From assembly GCA_037975125.1 (NCBI GenBank), contig CM075856.1, forward strand, positions 5,119,106-5,183,105: DNA of 64,000 bases, written 5' to 3'. Of the stretch, positions 20,884-35,771 are shown in pieces; position 1 is the first letter of the stretch, and the number at the start of each line of letters is the position of its first letter. This DNA comes from Latrodectus hesperus (lineage: Eukaryota > Arthropoda > Arachnida > Araneae > Theridiidae). The notes under the pieces are model-generated. The model saw nothing but the letters and a program-made list of their open reading frames with translations, did not search any database and was not told the origin of the DNA. Both the position numbers and the translations under genes were made by a program.

Positions 20884-22792
20884 GATAAAATGAATTATAA
20901 ATTTTGAAACAAGCAAATTTTTAAAATAAAAATCCAATATTTAGAGGAGGAGTGTAAAAGAGTATCACATAATTTAGATTACAAAAATAATGAATTTACA
21001 TAATGAATAAATTAATATTTAAAATAAAGTCACGTGATAAATTAAATTTGAAGGAAATTAAACTAGTAATGAAAGCTGAAACTTACAATGATTAAAACTG
21101 AAAACAAATCAGAAAACATAAACCTGAGCTAAGTCTACCGCATGTTTTCTCACTGTTCGATTAAAGTTTAAATACATAACTTGATTAAACGTAGAAGCAA
21201 ATGGGAAAACATCTACCAGAACTTAATGCCAGATGTTTTCCTATTTGTTTAAAACAATCGCTCACATAATATTTATCAATAAGCTACTTACACTTTTTGA
21301 TTGATTCGACAACAGGTAGAGGAGACCAATCTTTGGGAAATGAATTAAACTAGAAAGGTATTGACAGCACTATTTCTTATATTTGTGAATGTATACATAT
21401 AATTATTGAAACTAACAAATAAAAAAAACTCACAAAAAGTATAAGACTATGCATGTTTCTGATATTAGTAATTACAGGGATATAAGGCATCAGACAGAAA
21501 ATTTTTGCTTCTGATTTTAAAAAATCTGCTGTCAAAAGTTGTTTAAAGCATTTCTTTTATAAACATGCTATAAACATTTTATTGATTGTCGATTGTATGA
21601 TTTCTAGAATTTATTCTATAATAATACTTTAGAAATATCCATTCATTTTAAGAAAAATGAGTCTCAGTTATTTTCTCAATTTTTATTTATTTCTAAATAT
21701 TCTCTTACTGTGAAGAAATAATATTTACATTTGATTATGCTTATTTTAAAAAGTATCGATTATAACTAAATATTAAGCATCAATATAATATTAGTTTAAA
21801 CTTCCTTTTCAATAAATATTTCTTAAGAAACATGTACTATTGCATTTTAAAATATTTTTCACGTTTCTTTCCGAATCGATAATCGATCTAACTTCTTCAA
21901 ATGAAGAAATTGTTCTGAAACAATTCAGGAAAAGATATTCTATTCAGAACTGATATTCTAAAAGAAGAATTCTATGAAGAAACTTTTCAAACTTTTTGAT
22001 ATTTTGAAAAAGTAAGGATTTTAGGAGATAAATAGTGAATACTATAAAATATGTAATCATTTTTCTCTCTCACGCTCTACCTTTTTAATTCAATTGTATA
22101 TCTTTCTAAAAACATTTGAAAAATTTTTGCTAATAAATCATCTGATTTTTGAGAATTTGCATGTTTCAATCTCAAATGTTTCCTTTGTTCTTGGCATATT
22201 TCCATATGATCTGATGTTTTTCAATTATTAAGTTAAAATTTATGTTTATTGAGTGTAAAATAATATATACATTCTTTAAACAAATTCTGAAAGTTAAAAA
22301 AAGAAAAGAATACTAGCGTTAATTTTAGAAGAAAATAATAAAAAAAAATTTATTAGTTTTGAGTATATAATTTTTTTTAATATCAATTATTTTGCTTCAA
22401 TTTTTTTTTCAAATATTTTCTAAATTAAAGTGTTTTCGTAAAAAATATTATCAACAAAATTTAATTTGAAAGTTTAGCTATGAATATTTTAAAAATGGAC
22501 ATCAATATTTGAAATACAAATTAAAAAATTTTTTTCATAGTTCTTACAATCAAAAATAAATTTGTTTTAAATAAATTAGTGTAACTCATATCAAAATAAC
22601 ACGTAAATGTTTTCAAAAATACTTTCCTAACTGTGGAAATTAGTTAGGGAGCACTTTCGTTAAACATGATCAACAGGGAATTCTCAAGCCACAGTGTCGC
22701 GGGTATCAAGGGCACGTGTCCTTGGCGAGTTCGTAGTTTCAGAGGATAGTTTATGTGCTATGAATAAATGACTGCTGATTAGTAACTTAAAT
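20884..22792. other. AT-rich non-coding DNA
   Basis: No gene recognised. 22640-22790 is a little less AT-rich and lies just outside the LINE duplication; it remains unassigned. Confidence 0.5.
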
Positions 22793-22803
22793 AAGAGATA
22801 AAA

Positions 22804-23968
22804 CATGTCCCAGAAAATTGTTCTTTTTGAAGCAGACTTACAGCCCTTAAGTCTTAGGAGACGTTCTTGCCTAATAAAATACTACAAACTTAGCGCTCTA
22901 GGCTCACAAAATCGCACCTCTAACTACTTTAAAAACTGGTGTAACAATCAGAGGCTTAAGAGAAACAGTCCCTTCAGACAAGTGGCTTTCTTTAATCTTG
23001 TCGATGACGCAGTGGAACCACATCACATATCACAGTGTCTTAGCCCGGTGGACGATTAAGACGGTGTCTTCTTTCATTTCGAATTACCAGTACATGTGAA
23101 TATACAAACAGACCTTCTTGCCTATTTGAGGCATTTGGTTCTAGATAAAGTTGGATATATTCCACTTGATGCTGTTCAAGTCTACACAGATGGCAGTAGA
23201 GATGACCTTTTCCGGTCCGGCCGTGGTATTTTCGTCAAATCTCAAGACCATGATTTAAAGCTTCAGAGGAGAAATCCCGATCACAGTTAGGTTTTTCGCA
23301 GTGAACTGATAGTCATTGATGTGGCCCTTGAGGTTTTTTCATCTCTTCCTTATGGAAAGGAGGTTTGGATTCTGTCTGACAGCAGAAGTGCAATTCAGCA
23401 CCTGTGCAATTGGCAAAGTGTTAGAGACAAAGTTGGAGTGACAATAGTTAACAAGTTAAAACGGCTTTCCATATCTCATCAGATTCATCTGCAGTGGATT
23501 CTTTCCTACGTCAATATTGAGGGAAATGAAATTGAGGATGCTCTGGCGAAAGCTGGTGCTGGCGAGGCCTCCGTTAATTTAGCTCCTCTCACTTTAACGG
23601 AGATTCACCCCAGAGAAAAAATTAAGAACAGGATGACTTGGATTGTCCCTCCGGTACATTACTGGTACCAAAGTTCCCGTCCCGGAGGCCCCTGACCAAC
23701 GACTTAAGTCGTCAGGAACAAACTATTCTCGTCCGATTTCGAAGTGGACTTCTAGAAACCCTAAAATTTTCTGAGGGTTCCCGAACCTTTGAAACCTGTA
23801 CCAACTGCTCTACCGAGTAGGCTTCGCCTGAACATATCTTTGAGTACTGGGGCTCTCCCGGCAGGACATAGTTGACGACCCTATTCTGGTTTTGGATTAT
23901 TGTAAAGTGTACAACGTCATGGACCTGGTCTAGCACTACTGGCCTTTGGGGGCATGCAACAACAACAC
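22804..23968 (+). mobile_element. 5'-truncated RNase H-type LINE with (CAA)n tail
   Basis: A perfect 11-bp duplication, AAGAGATAAAA (22793-22803 and 23969-23979), fixes both ends. The element starts inside ORF2 and ends GGGGCATGCAACAACAACAC. The 3' UTR is very short. It carries post-RT, RNase H and CCHC-region coding sequence (see pseudogene entry). Upstream domains (endonuclease, RT) were never inserted, as is normal for 5' truncation. Confidence 0.92.
22805..23934 (+). pseudogene. LINE ORF2 C-terminal third: connection, RNase H, CCHC remnant
   Basis: One frame from 22805 to about 23690, broken by stops at 23057-23059 and 23288-23290. A connection-like segment (DLQPLSLRRRSCLIKYYKL) comes first. 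RNase H follows: VQVYTDGSR (first catalytic Asp), FRSELIVID (catalytic Glu), WILSDSRSAIQHL (Asp), HLQWILSYVNIEGNEIED (His region and last Asp). A frameshift near 23690 is followed by GLLETLKFSEGSRTFETCTNC, the start of the CCHC motif, itself cut by a stop at 23818. Catalytic residues are still readable. The match is to RNase H of I/Jockey/R1-type non-LTR elements. Not functional. Confidence 0.85.
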
Positions 23969-23979
23969 AAGAGATAAAA

Positions 23980-24753
23980 TAATAAATGGAAATAATATTA
24001 ATTTAAATTAATTATTTATGAATTATTAAATAAGAAGAAACATTTTGAAATAGGAATAATATGAAAAGTAATACAGTATATATAATTTTTAATGTATTAC
24101 ATATCATAGCAAGTATACAATGTATTGCTTATAATACATGTAAATATTGCTACTTATGCATCAATATTTACATGTATTACTTATCATTGGCCAAGAGTTT
24201 CTTAGAGTCTATTTTTTTATTTGGTTTCAATCTCGTAAAAATCTTCACAAGCTAATGGGTTAACCGTAGATTCCTTTATCAAACCTTTATCCTCAGTACA
24301 TGCTTTTTCTTCAAAGAAAATTCTCTCTACTCAATATTGATGCCCCACAGGTAAGCAGAAAGTATGCTCAACAACTCTAATCAAATACTATGTGATTATC
24401 CTTGAACTGACCAAACAGCTTGAGCTATTTTTCTTCACTTTCAATAATCATATTTTTGGTAGTCTCTTCTTGCATTCACTGTTTCTAATTTGATTGTAAA
24501 TACTCCTTAGCAAACCCAACACCGTTCATGGGTGCAATTGGCAAGACAAGGCAATACGATAAAAATATTACTTATTATCAGGCAATCACTTTTCATTCAA
24601 TACATAAATAGATGACATTATTCTAAATAATTTTCCACAGTTATTTATTTTATACTTTGGTAATCCATAAAATCAAATTTAATTTTTAACCGGACATGAA
24701 GTAAACCAGCTGGACACCGGGGTTTGGTCTGAAAACCGGGATGTCTGCCAAGC
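23980..24753. other. AT-rich spacer with a 17-bp inverted repeat
   Basis: AATACATGTAAATATTG (24133-24149) is exactly inverted at 24162-24178 with a 12-bp loop. Otherwise no gene. About 24270-24560 is less AT-rich and unassigned. Confidence 0.5.
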
Positions 24754-24766
24754 ATACGTTATGTGG

Positions 24767-25291
24767 TGGTGGTTTAGTTCCACTAGACCAGATCCATGAG
24801 ATCATAGATAGCTAAAAAGTCCAAAAGCAGATGTGGACTTTTCACAGCCTCTTCACGAGAAAACCCCAAGCACTTCAAGATGTGTTGCGGGCAAAACGGA
24901 GCATTGTCGCACTTGGGGCATGATGGGTATTTTCTTTCACCGTCCTCAAAGATCACACACTTCAAGTGGCCAGTAGAAAGTCGAGACAGTGTCGTCTGAT
25001 GTACTCTGGAGCCCTTAAATTTTATGTCGGCTCTAGGATGTCTTTGGAAATACCAAGGGTGAGCAGGAGGGTCAGCCTAAAAAGTAAATTTTAAAAGTAA
25101 GTTATTTAGTAATGGAAGAGATCTCTGATGGTGTAAGTGCCATGCGATCTTACGGGTTCAAAGGATTACTGGTGGCAGCCTTTACAAGGTCGTCGGTTAC
25201 TTCATTCCCAGACAGACCAACATGCGAGGGGACCCACTGGAGGTGGATTGGGTGTTGAACTGAAAGGCTTTTCAACAAGAATAGAATAATA
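24767..25291 (-). mobile_element. 5'-truncated RNase H-type LINE without a (CAA)n tail
   Basis: A perfect 13-bp duplication, ATACGTTATGTGG, at 24754-24766 and 25292-25304. On the minus strand it reads HPIHLQWVPSHVGLSGNE (RNase H C-terminal motif, about 25205-25262) and ends in the CCHC domain. The terminal bases are CTAAACCACCACCA, not the (CAA)n of the related LINEs. Confidence 0.9.
24783..24965 (-). pseudogene. LINE ORF2 C-terminal CCHC segment
   Basis: The last 60 residues of an ORF2: KYPSCPKCDNAPFCPQHILK then CLGFSREE, a C-x2-C-x8-H-x4-C knuckle, ending AIYDLMDLV. The same ending style (YNVMDLV / HGIMDLI) is seen in the copies at 22804 and 62808, so these belong to one LINE lineage. Upstream RNase H sequence is frame-shifted. 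Confidence 0.75.
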
Positions 25292-25304
25292 ATACGTTAT
25301 GTGG

Positions 25305-26284
25305 AGCAACAAGAAGAGATTTCTTCTATCATTGGTTCAAATGTTGTCTACCAAATGGTAATTTTTGAAAATTCCTGCCAAAGATTGCTATTTGATTTAA
25401 GTTCTCTTTATAAACTATACAAATTTTATTTATAAAATTTATAAGATAAATGTGTAATCAGAACCAAAAAGTCGTTCTGTGTACTTTGCCATCCTAAATT
25501 ATTACCTTACAGGTGAAAGATCGATCTTTGGTAATACAGCTGTTGTTTGATCGTCAAGTCTTAAATCCATTGCGTGAGTGTTTCTGTTTTAAGAGAATTG
25601 CAAAAAAAAAATCATATCGAAGACCAGTTTGAAGAAGATTATAAAATGTGAAAGAACTAGATACAGAGACTTGAGTGTTCTCTGCCAGGAAGAAAGCAGA
25701 ACGCTGCTGTGGATGAAACTCTTGAAGAAGTTTTACAGCTATGGTGACAAAATCATTCAATTCCCTCTGTTTTTCAGCAAATAGTGGATTGATATCAAGT
25801 ACGTTGTCACAATTTCTTGTTTAACAGTGTGAAAGGTTTTGTGATTCAGTTTAAATTTGTTAAATTCCGCATCTGGCAAATGCAGCAAACTCAATACCAC
25901 TACTTATACTCTGATTTTACTTACTAATTTTTTACCACAATGGTTGTCGACGACGCTTCTCCTTGAAATTTTTTATGGTAAGGTGATGGTTTGTTTTCTT
26001 TCAATGGAGCTGTGAATAATCAAAATTACCTCATATAAGGTGTTTTACTTCCTATTTTCTTGTATCATCAACCACTTCCTTTTAACTATGTGGCTAAGTG
26101 GCGGATATTTAACTCTAATTTTATCCTCAGACCATTTTTCTTTGAAACCCTCATTCCTCAAGATTCTAAATTTTTCTTAGTAAAGAATGCGTAATATAAC
26201 GAATTTCTTTGAATGGTATCATTCTTGTTTTGTTGAGTGTTAATGTTTGCAGACCATTGTCTTCTTGCTAAATCGAACAGTTAG
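25305..26284. other. Unassigned spacer
   Basis: No gene recognised. A 68-codon minus frame (25554-25760) lies in less AT-rich sequence but shows no domain. It could be a decayed element. Confidence 0.35.
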
Positions 26285-26965
26285 ATTTTCGCTAACTTAG
26301 GCGGGAATAGTGAAATATCCTGAGATTTAATAAATACCTTTACTCTTCTTTCCATCGAAGTAGTTATCTGTGATTTTTGGTGGAACAAGTAAATTGTGCT
26401 AATTTAGGCGGGAATTGTGAAATATCTTGAGGTTTAATAAATACTTTTACCATTCTTTCCATCGAAGTAGTTGCCTGTGATTTTTGGTGAAACAATTAAA
26501 TTGTGCTAATTTAGGAGGGAATTGTGAAATATCTTAAGGTTTATTAAATACTTTTACTCTTCTTTCCATCGAAGTAGTTACATGTGATTTTTGGTGGAAC
26601 AATTAAATTGTGCTAATTTAGGAGGAATTTGTGAAATATCTTGAGGTTTAATAAATACTTTTACTCGTCTTTCCATCGAAGTAGTTACCTGTGATTTTTG
26701 GTGGAACAATTAAATTGTGCTAATTTAGGAGGGAATTGTGAAATATCTTGAGGTTTAATAAATACTTTTACTCTTCTTTCCATCGAAGTAGTTACCTGTG
26801 ATTTTTGGTGAAACAATTAAATTGTGCTAATTTAGGAGGGAATTGTGAAATATCTTAAGGTTTATTAAATACTTTTACTCTTCTTTCCATCGAAGTAGTT
26901 ACATGTGATTTTTGGTGGAACAATTAAATTGTGCTAATTTAGGCGAAAATTGTGTAATATCATGA
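26285..26965. repeat. 107-bp tandem array, about 6 units
   Basis: CCATCGAAGTAGTTA recurs at 26352, 26459, 26566, 26673, 26780 and 26887, a constant 107-bp period. Units also share TGATTTTTGGTGGAACAA and AAATTGTGCTAATTTAGG. Alternate units share variants (ATCTTAAGGTTTATTAAA versus ATCTTGAGGTTTAATAAA), suggesting some amplification as larger multimers. Confidence 0.94.
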
Positions 26966-27441
26966 GCCCTATTCCAAATAACTTTATCCTTCTGTTACCA
27001 AAATTAAATACTTTAGATTTCTGGTTGTGTAGAGAATCCAAAAGGACAATGATTATAGAAGATGTGTTAGGTTTTTCCCGAATTCAAAGAACCGAATTAC
27101 ACGTCATGTTAGTGAAATACTTCGAGAATGTTTTCACAATGTGATTGAACTAACTGCGATTCGTTTCTAACACCGAATTTATACCAATGAAGCACATAAA
27201 TTTAGTTTATTGAATTAACTTAAATGGTTCTTATTGTTCTTTTGTCTCTTTTAGGAACAAAATTCCCTTTGATTGTCGAAATTCAAAATATTTTTTTTTC
27301 CTTATAATTCTTTCTTTCTTTTCCTCGTCTTCGTATAAATCCCTGTAATGTATAAACAATTTTCATTAAACTGTGATTGTCAGAATAAGATCTACAAAAG
27401 TCTAAATTTAACAATTTAAATAAAAGCACTCTGTATTTATC
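26966..27441. other. AT-rich non-coding DNA
   Basis: No gene recognised. The 64-codon frame at 26950-27144 starts within the array and has no domain. Confidence 0.45.
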
Positions 27442-27453
27442 TTAATTTTTAGT

Positions 27454-27734
27454 GTTGTTGTTGTCATGTGCCAGCTAGGCTGGCAATATGGGGTGCGCTG
27501 CTCCACTTTTCCAATCGAACCATATTTTGGTGTGGAGTCCAACTTCCTCAGTTCACACATGCCATAGGGACCCGTTTATAGAGTAGGCAACTAATCACTC
27601 CACATTCATACAAGGGAAGGACAAAGACAGGATAGATAGAAAGAGAAAGTACATCCATGTCCAAACCGGGATTCGAACCCAGGACATCCATATCCGCAGT
27701 CAGACACACTGACCACTAGACAAGTTGGGCAGCT
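27454..27734 (-). mobile_element. tRNA-derived SINE, head A / tail A
   Basis: A perfect 12-bp duplication, TTAATTTTTAGT, at 27442-27453 and 27735-27746. Minus-strand head with GGTTCGAATCCCGG box B, shared body, tail A, and (CAA)n. Confidence 0.92.
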
Positions 27735-27746
27735 TTAATTTTTAGT

Positions 27747-28354
27747 ACTACTATATTTTTAGTTTTTATTAAAATATAGTTGCAAACGACAAGAGAACTA
27801 AAATCATGGGTAATTTCTCAAAATATATGTATAATAAAATGTAATATATCTCTATTTTATAAATGCAGAATCAAAATTAGTTTAGAGGAAAATTCAAACT
27901 GCTTAGTTGATTTTTCTGTTCATTTTAATCAGCTTACTAAAATAAATTTAAGAGAATTTTTAAAGAATGTGTAATGTTAAACGAAATACGAATACATAAA
28001 AAGAATAATAATTTTTCTTGGTGTCAAAATATAAATAATAACCAAAGCAAATTATAATAACAAAAGCAAAACATAAATAATAACTAAAGCAAATTGATTT
28101 CATTATTTGACTTATTTAATAAAAAGTGATTATATCTTTATTAAATATCTCAAATAATCCTGCTTTTGTAAATAAGTGACAAATTTAAGAACAGCTCACA
28201 GCAATGAATATATCGTTATTCATTGCCATGTAAATTACCGAAGTTTTAAGTGTGCAAAAAAGAAATTATAATAAAATAATCAATAAGATATCACTCTTGT
28301 TATACGTTGGAGGTTAAATGACCAATTAGTGTCTATTATTTGCGTTAGATTATT
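27747..28354. other. AT-rich non-coding DNA
   Basis: No gene recognised. Confidence 0.45.
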
Positions 28355-28465
28355 AATGAAAATGGTGTCCAAGACCAAACCACATTGTTCTGGAACTGTG
28401 CGAGCTACAGGAGTGAACGTCATAGACGTGTCTTCGATAGTTGTCAAGATGCTCTGTAAATTTCA
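28355..28465 (+). pseudogene. Possible LINE C-terminal fragment
   Basis: One + frame reads NENGVQDQTTLFWNCASYRS followed by ERHRRVFDSCQDAL. This resembles the second half of the CCHC region at the end of non-LTR ORF2 (hydrophobic-W-N-C then Arg/Glu-rich). It is short, and no tail or target duplication was found. The 72-codon frame given by a nearby ATG is a different phase. Confidence 0.35.
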
Positions 28466-29690
28466 CGAGGAAATTCAAACTATATATATCCATTTAAGTG
28501 CCAAATTACAATTAATTTTTGAAACTAAGTGCGCTGTATCAATTTGAATATTAATCATTCAATTTTCCATTTCTTTCGTAATTCTTGGTAACTTTTTTTC
28601 TGGATTTAAAATTTGTTTAATTGGGTAATTCTATTGAAATTATTTCTAATCATGGTAGTACAATTTATCAAGTGTTATTTCTCATAATTCTTGGTAACTT
28701 TCTAGGTGAATCTAAAGTTCGTGTTGCAGAGTAAATTCTAAAAAAATCATCTACAAATGCCAAAATACAATTGATCAGTTATAAACTAGTTTGCCAAATC
28801 ATGCTATTTTCAATTCAACATTTCACGATCTCCTTCAAACTCGACTTAAAAATAAGTACATTTCTTTTCGAGGAAGATAGTAAAAAAAATACTTAAAAAA
28901 GTGTCCGTAACTTAATCAAAATAATACTGAAATATCCGCAATTGAAATACAGATAAACTTTCGGTAAGAAGATCAACATATTTTTTTCAAAAATGTACTG
29001 AAACTCTCAGATGCTATATGCTAAAGTTATATTTTTATTGTTTTTTAGGAAACTAAATTTCAAACATATGACAACTCAGTCTAAGTCAATAAGCACTTAA
29101 TATCTTATTATAATTGGATACATACTTCCTTATTCATGAATTATTTCTGTCCTATAAGGTATATTCAACTTTCAATGTTTTACAAATAAATACAATATTT
29201 CAGATATCCTGCTGCAGATTGATATAATGTTCAAATAAGTTGTTTTCAAAAGTTTTACAGTTACATTTTGATAAAATCTTAATTCGACTTGATTATTTTT
29301 TTGCATATGAAGGCTACTCTAACCGGAATATGGAGTGTTTTCAGGGGATTATATACCTTTTCAAACAGCTACGCTTCAGAGGAAACACATCGTCCAATAA
29401 TAATCTGCAATTTAATTTGACTAATGTATATTGGACATAAAAAATACTTTTTTTCAATGTGTGACTAAGCTTTCAAAAATCAGAAAGTGAAGAAAACACC
29501 TTAAAATATAATTTTTATAATCAGAAGAGTAATGTTAAATATTTATGTGCATAAAATTAAGTAATATTTCTAAGATTTATATAAGTATGCATATGTGGAT
29601 ATTTATATGCAATGTCAACTTTTCTATAGATTTAAAAATATGTTTTTAAACTTCAGCTGGGTTGAATAAACATAATTTATCAAAAAGGTA
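28466..29690. other. AT-rich non-coding DNA
   Basis: No gene recognised. The 66-codon frame at 29240-29440 is unsupported. Confidence 0.5.
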
Positions 29691-29691
29691 A

Positions 29692-29694
29692 GTA

Positions 29695-29787
<93 letters not shown>

Positions 29788-29815
29788 GTATATATATATA
29801 TATATATATATATAT
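29692..29815. repeat. (TA)n microsatellite
   Basis: Over 120 bp of TA with one TAGTAG interruption near 29784. Confidence 0.96.
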
Positions 29816-32299
<2,484 letters not shown>

Positions 32300-32703
32300 T
32301 AATAGCTTGGCGACACATTTTTCCGGAAACAGTTTTTTTCCCAATCCCTAGCGATGTAATAAAACATCCATGAATATAAACGTAAAAGGCTGAAAACTTG
32401 GTGAAATTAATTACTGATCTCAGCTCGAGTCAATTCAATTATCTCAGCTTTTAAAAGCCTCGCTGGATAAACGAAAAGTCTGGAATATAAAAATATCATC
32501 CCAAGATACGGGCTGTTGAAAATACTCCCAACTGCAATATAGATAATATGGAGAATCCAAATACACGAAAACTTCTTAGAATTAATAAATTAGTGGCTTT
32601 ATTTGGTTATTAAAAGCGGGTTCTTATTCTAATGTTCCTTATTAATGTTAAGATATTTGTTGGCGACAGATTTGCAGAAAAATGTGTCGCCAAATCTATT
32701 GTT
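32300..32703. mobile_element. MITE-like element with about 20-bp TIRs
   Basis: TTGGCGACACATTTTTCCG (32308-32326) is inverted at 32675-32693 as CAGAAAAATGTGTCGCCAA with one mismatch. The outer flanks AATAGC and ATCTATT also look inverted. A second GTTGGCGACAG at about 32660 adds an internal palindrome near the right end. Length about 390 bp, no coding sequence. Superfamily not assigned. Confidence 0.6.
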
Positions 32704-34017
32704 ACAGTGAGAAAAATGAATAGACATTACAACGTAATGCATTTTTCATATTCGAAACTTTGAAAACTATTTGTTTCCACTGATATTATTTATTGAATAC
32801 TTTGAACCTCCTGCCGTTTTGTCATTGCATTTAATTGTAAAATATAACTGAATCTCCCAAAATATTTTAGCTGACGTCTATTTTGCTGGCATTGTAAAAG
32901 ATGGTGTAGCCTTGAGATGATTTCAAAGTAGCAACAAAACGGAAGTCGATTAATTCATGTTGGTTTAAAATGCAAATTAATATCCAAATTGTATGTTTAA
33001 AATTATAACATTAAACATAATAATGAACTATAAATATTGTAACGAAAGCCAATTAATATTTATAAGAAAAAATATAGTGATCTAATACGAATTTATATAA
33101 AAGATACATGATATTGAAAATATATTCTAATCGATAAATATTATTTTCAATGATTATGCTTTTTTTATTATTTTAAAATATGAAGAATTTTAAGAATAAA
33201 AGAAAATGTGTATATGTGTGTGAGTGCACATTCGTTCGTTTATATGCAAACATGCAGTAATTTTTAAGGCGTGATAATTTTAATTATCAAATTTATCATA
33301 GTGATATTTTTGGATTACTTTACATATATGCTATGTGCTAGACATAAAATAGCATTTCATACCATTTTTAATTTTTATTAGTGATTTTAATGGTATGAGT
33401 TTTTTTAAACGGAATACTTTTTCTGTATATATTAGATTTAAATTATTATAAAAAACCATATTATTTTTAATTGTATATCTTAAAATTATATTTAAAAAAT
33501 ACAGAAAAAGCTGCTATTGGAAAAATAATTTAAATGAATTTTTACTGATAACACAGTCATTTTAATTATGTACGTATTTTAAAAAAATATTTCCCAAAAA
33601 GTAAATGTCATCCGGTACATTCATCGTTGGTTTCCAATCAGATTACAACTTGTGAACAAGGTGTGAGGTAAAATATCTGAGTTTCAGTTTGAAAGTTTGT
33701 AAATTCGATTCCCACTTCAGGTAGATTTACAGATTAGTTTGGAATCACTTAAAATTGTTAATCCCATTAAATATATGAAAAATGTGATTACATGCAAAAA
33801 TGTGTTATTGAAGAGGATTAACGAAACACATTGCACATTCCCAATTTTTTTTATTTGGGAAAACAAAAATATCTCCTGTGCACCAAGGAATACCACACAG
33901 GGCCCGAAGGTACAACAAATGTACTACAAAACAAATCCAAATAAATCATGAGATGAAAAAAATAATAATAAAAGAAGGCAGAGAGAAAAAATGAGATATA
34001 TGAAAATGAAAAATGAG
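32704..34017. other. AT-rich non-coding DNA
   Basis: No gene recognised. About 33870-34017 may be the 3' trailer of the adjacent LINE fragment. The frame at 33739-33951 is unsupported. Confidence 0.4.
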
Positions 34018-34230
34018 TTAGATAACAGCATGGATACATTTTATAAAAAATTCAAAATTCTCTTTCTTAACTAGGTCCACCATAATCGGGGGCCACCTGT
34101 TATTTAAATCTTTACAAAACTCGTTCCTTTCTTCTGAAACAGATGGGCATTCAAGAAGAATGTGAGAAGGGCTGTCACTCCCAGAGATGCACATGCACAC
34201 CCCAATGGGTTTCAATTCTGAAGATTATTT
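34018..34230 (-). pseudogene. LINE ORF2 C-terminal fragment
   Basis: The minus frame reads IGVCMCISGSDSPSHILLEC followed by PSVSEERNEF, ending in FEFFIKCIHAVI. The H-x4-C (SHILLEC) preceded by two Cys and followed by a charged helix is the usual end of Jockey/R1-like ORF2. It differs from the CPKC lineage. No clear duplication. 65 codons, 5'-truncated. Confidence 0.6.
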
Positions 34231-35241
34231 TATTGAAGGTGAAAATATTAACTCCAAGTCGGGCAGTGGTTATCGTTTAGGATTAGGGATTGATACAAGA
34301 TCCAGTTGAAAATGCTATTATATGATTTATAGTCTATTTATTTTTTCAGTGATACATTATCAACATATTATTTAATTATGTGCTTATCAATGTTAAATAA
34401 ATAACCAAAATTCAAAGATTTTTTTAAAGAATGTACTTACCCTTATCGAGCTGAATTGCATAATTCCAAGTAAATTGGGAAATAACTGTGGTTAATATAT
34501 ATAGAATCATTATGAATAACCAAGATACACATTTATCCTTTTCAATATAATCCCATCAGCGGATAAAATTTTGCAAAAAATATGTTTCACTGAAAATGTA
34601 TATTAATTTCATAATCAAGAAAAGTGAATTTTAATTTTGACGAGATCCATGACATGTTTAGAAGTTTTAAAAGTATAAGAAATGAAACAAAAGAATTTGA
34701 AATTCAAAAACTGTAATAAATGCGTCATTTTATATCAAGCTAAAGTTTTCTATTTATAAAAAATACTAACTTTTCTTCATGTAAATTTAATCGATTGTAC
34801 AAAGCATGCCACTTTAAACTATTTAAGTTATTAATTAGAGATAAATTTTTTGAGGAAATATGAAGCAATTTTTAACAAAAGTCAAAATAGCTTTTTTTGT
34901 CTTTTGTATCATAATGAAATTGATTGGCTAAATTTGATAGAATGTTTATTTTATTTGAGGCAGTTGCTTCATTTAGAATTATTTGACTGGATTCACTGTC
35001 TGGGATCATGCAAGAAACCGCTTCGGATTCACAAAATCTCAGTGAAAGAGTTTTGCTCTTTTTATAATGCAGATAATTAATTAATATGCATATTAATCAT
35101 TGATAATTACGATTAATTTTTAATAATTAGTTTTTAAGTTTCAAAATATTTAGTCATTAAATATAATTTTCAGACAATAAGTTTGAATATTTAATTATAT
35201 TAAATAAATATTGTTATTTTTTAATACTACATTTGCATGAA
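34231..35241. other. AT-rich non-coding DNA
   Basis: No gene recognised. The 76-codon frame at 34850-35080 has no domain. Confidence 0.45.
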
Positions 35242-35771
35242 TTTACACTTAGTTTGGCCCAGTGGTGGCGGCATGGTGACATAACAACAACTAAAATAGT
35301 ACAACATCTTACTAATTTAAGTACCAGTATCATAGTGTTCCAGTGGGTGCCATCTCATGTTAATGTGTATGGGAACGAAGTTGCGGATCAGTTAGCCAAG
35401 GATGGAAGCCTACAGAATATCATCATTGGAGACTGCTTGTCGTCCTCAGAGCTGACCTCTAGAGTTAGGATGGCTATCAATGCTACTTTTAGGGATACCA
35501 TTCCTACCCACGAATGGTACACATGCAAACATCCTGGTTCCGCACTAGTGGGTAAACACAAGAGATGCCCCTAGCCCGGTACCTTAAATTTCTTGCATTT
35601 AATTTCTACCGTAAAATATACACAATCAACAATAGTGAGATTCAGGGTATTGAACTTTACAGCTCTTATGACCTAATGCATTTAAAACAGGCCCAGAGCA
35701 GTGTTGAGAGTAAAACCTCTCACCAATATCTCCATTTATTCAAATAATTCCAAACGGAAAAGAAAGAAGAA
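35242..35771 (+). pseudogene. LINE RNase H fragment, (AAG)-rich tail
   Basis: The + frame reads SLAQWWRHGDITTTKIVQHL then IIVFQWVPSHVNVYGNEVAD and QLAKDG: the last third of an RNase H domain (His region, GNE, final Asp). A stop follows HKRCP at about 35572. Sequence after it is still LINE-like up to an AAGAAAGAAGAAG tail near 35761. GAATATTTAAT occurs at 35185-35195 and 35772-35782 and might be the target duplication, but such a match is not rare in AT-rich DNA. Lineage differs from the CPKC type. Confidence 0.65.
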
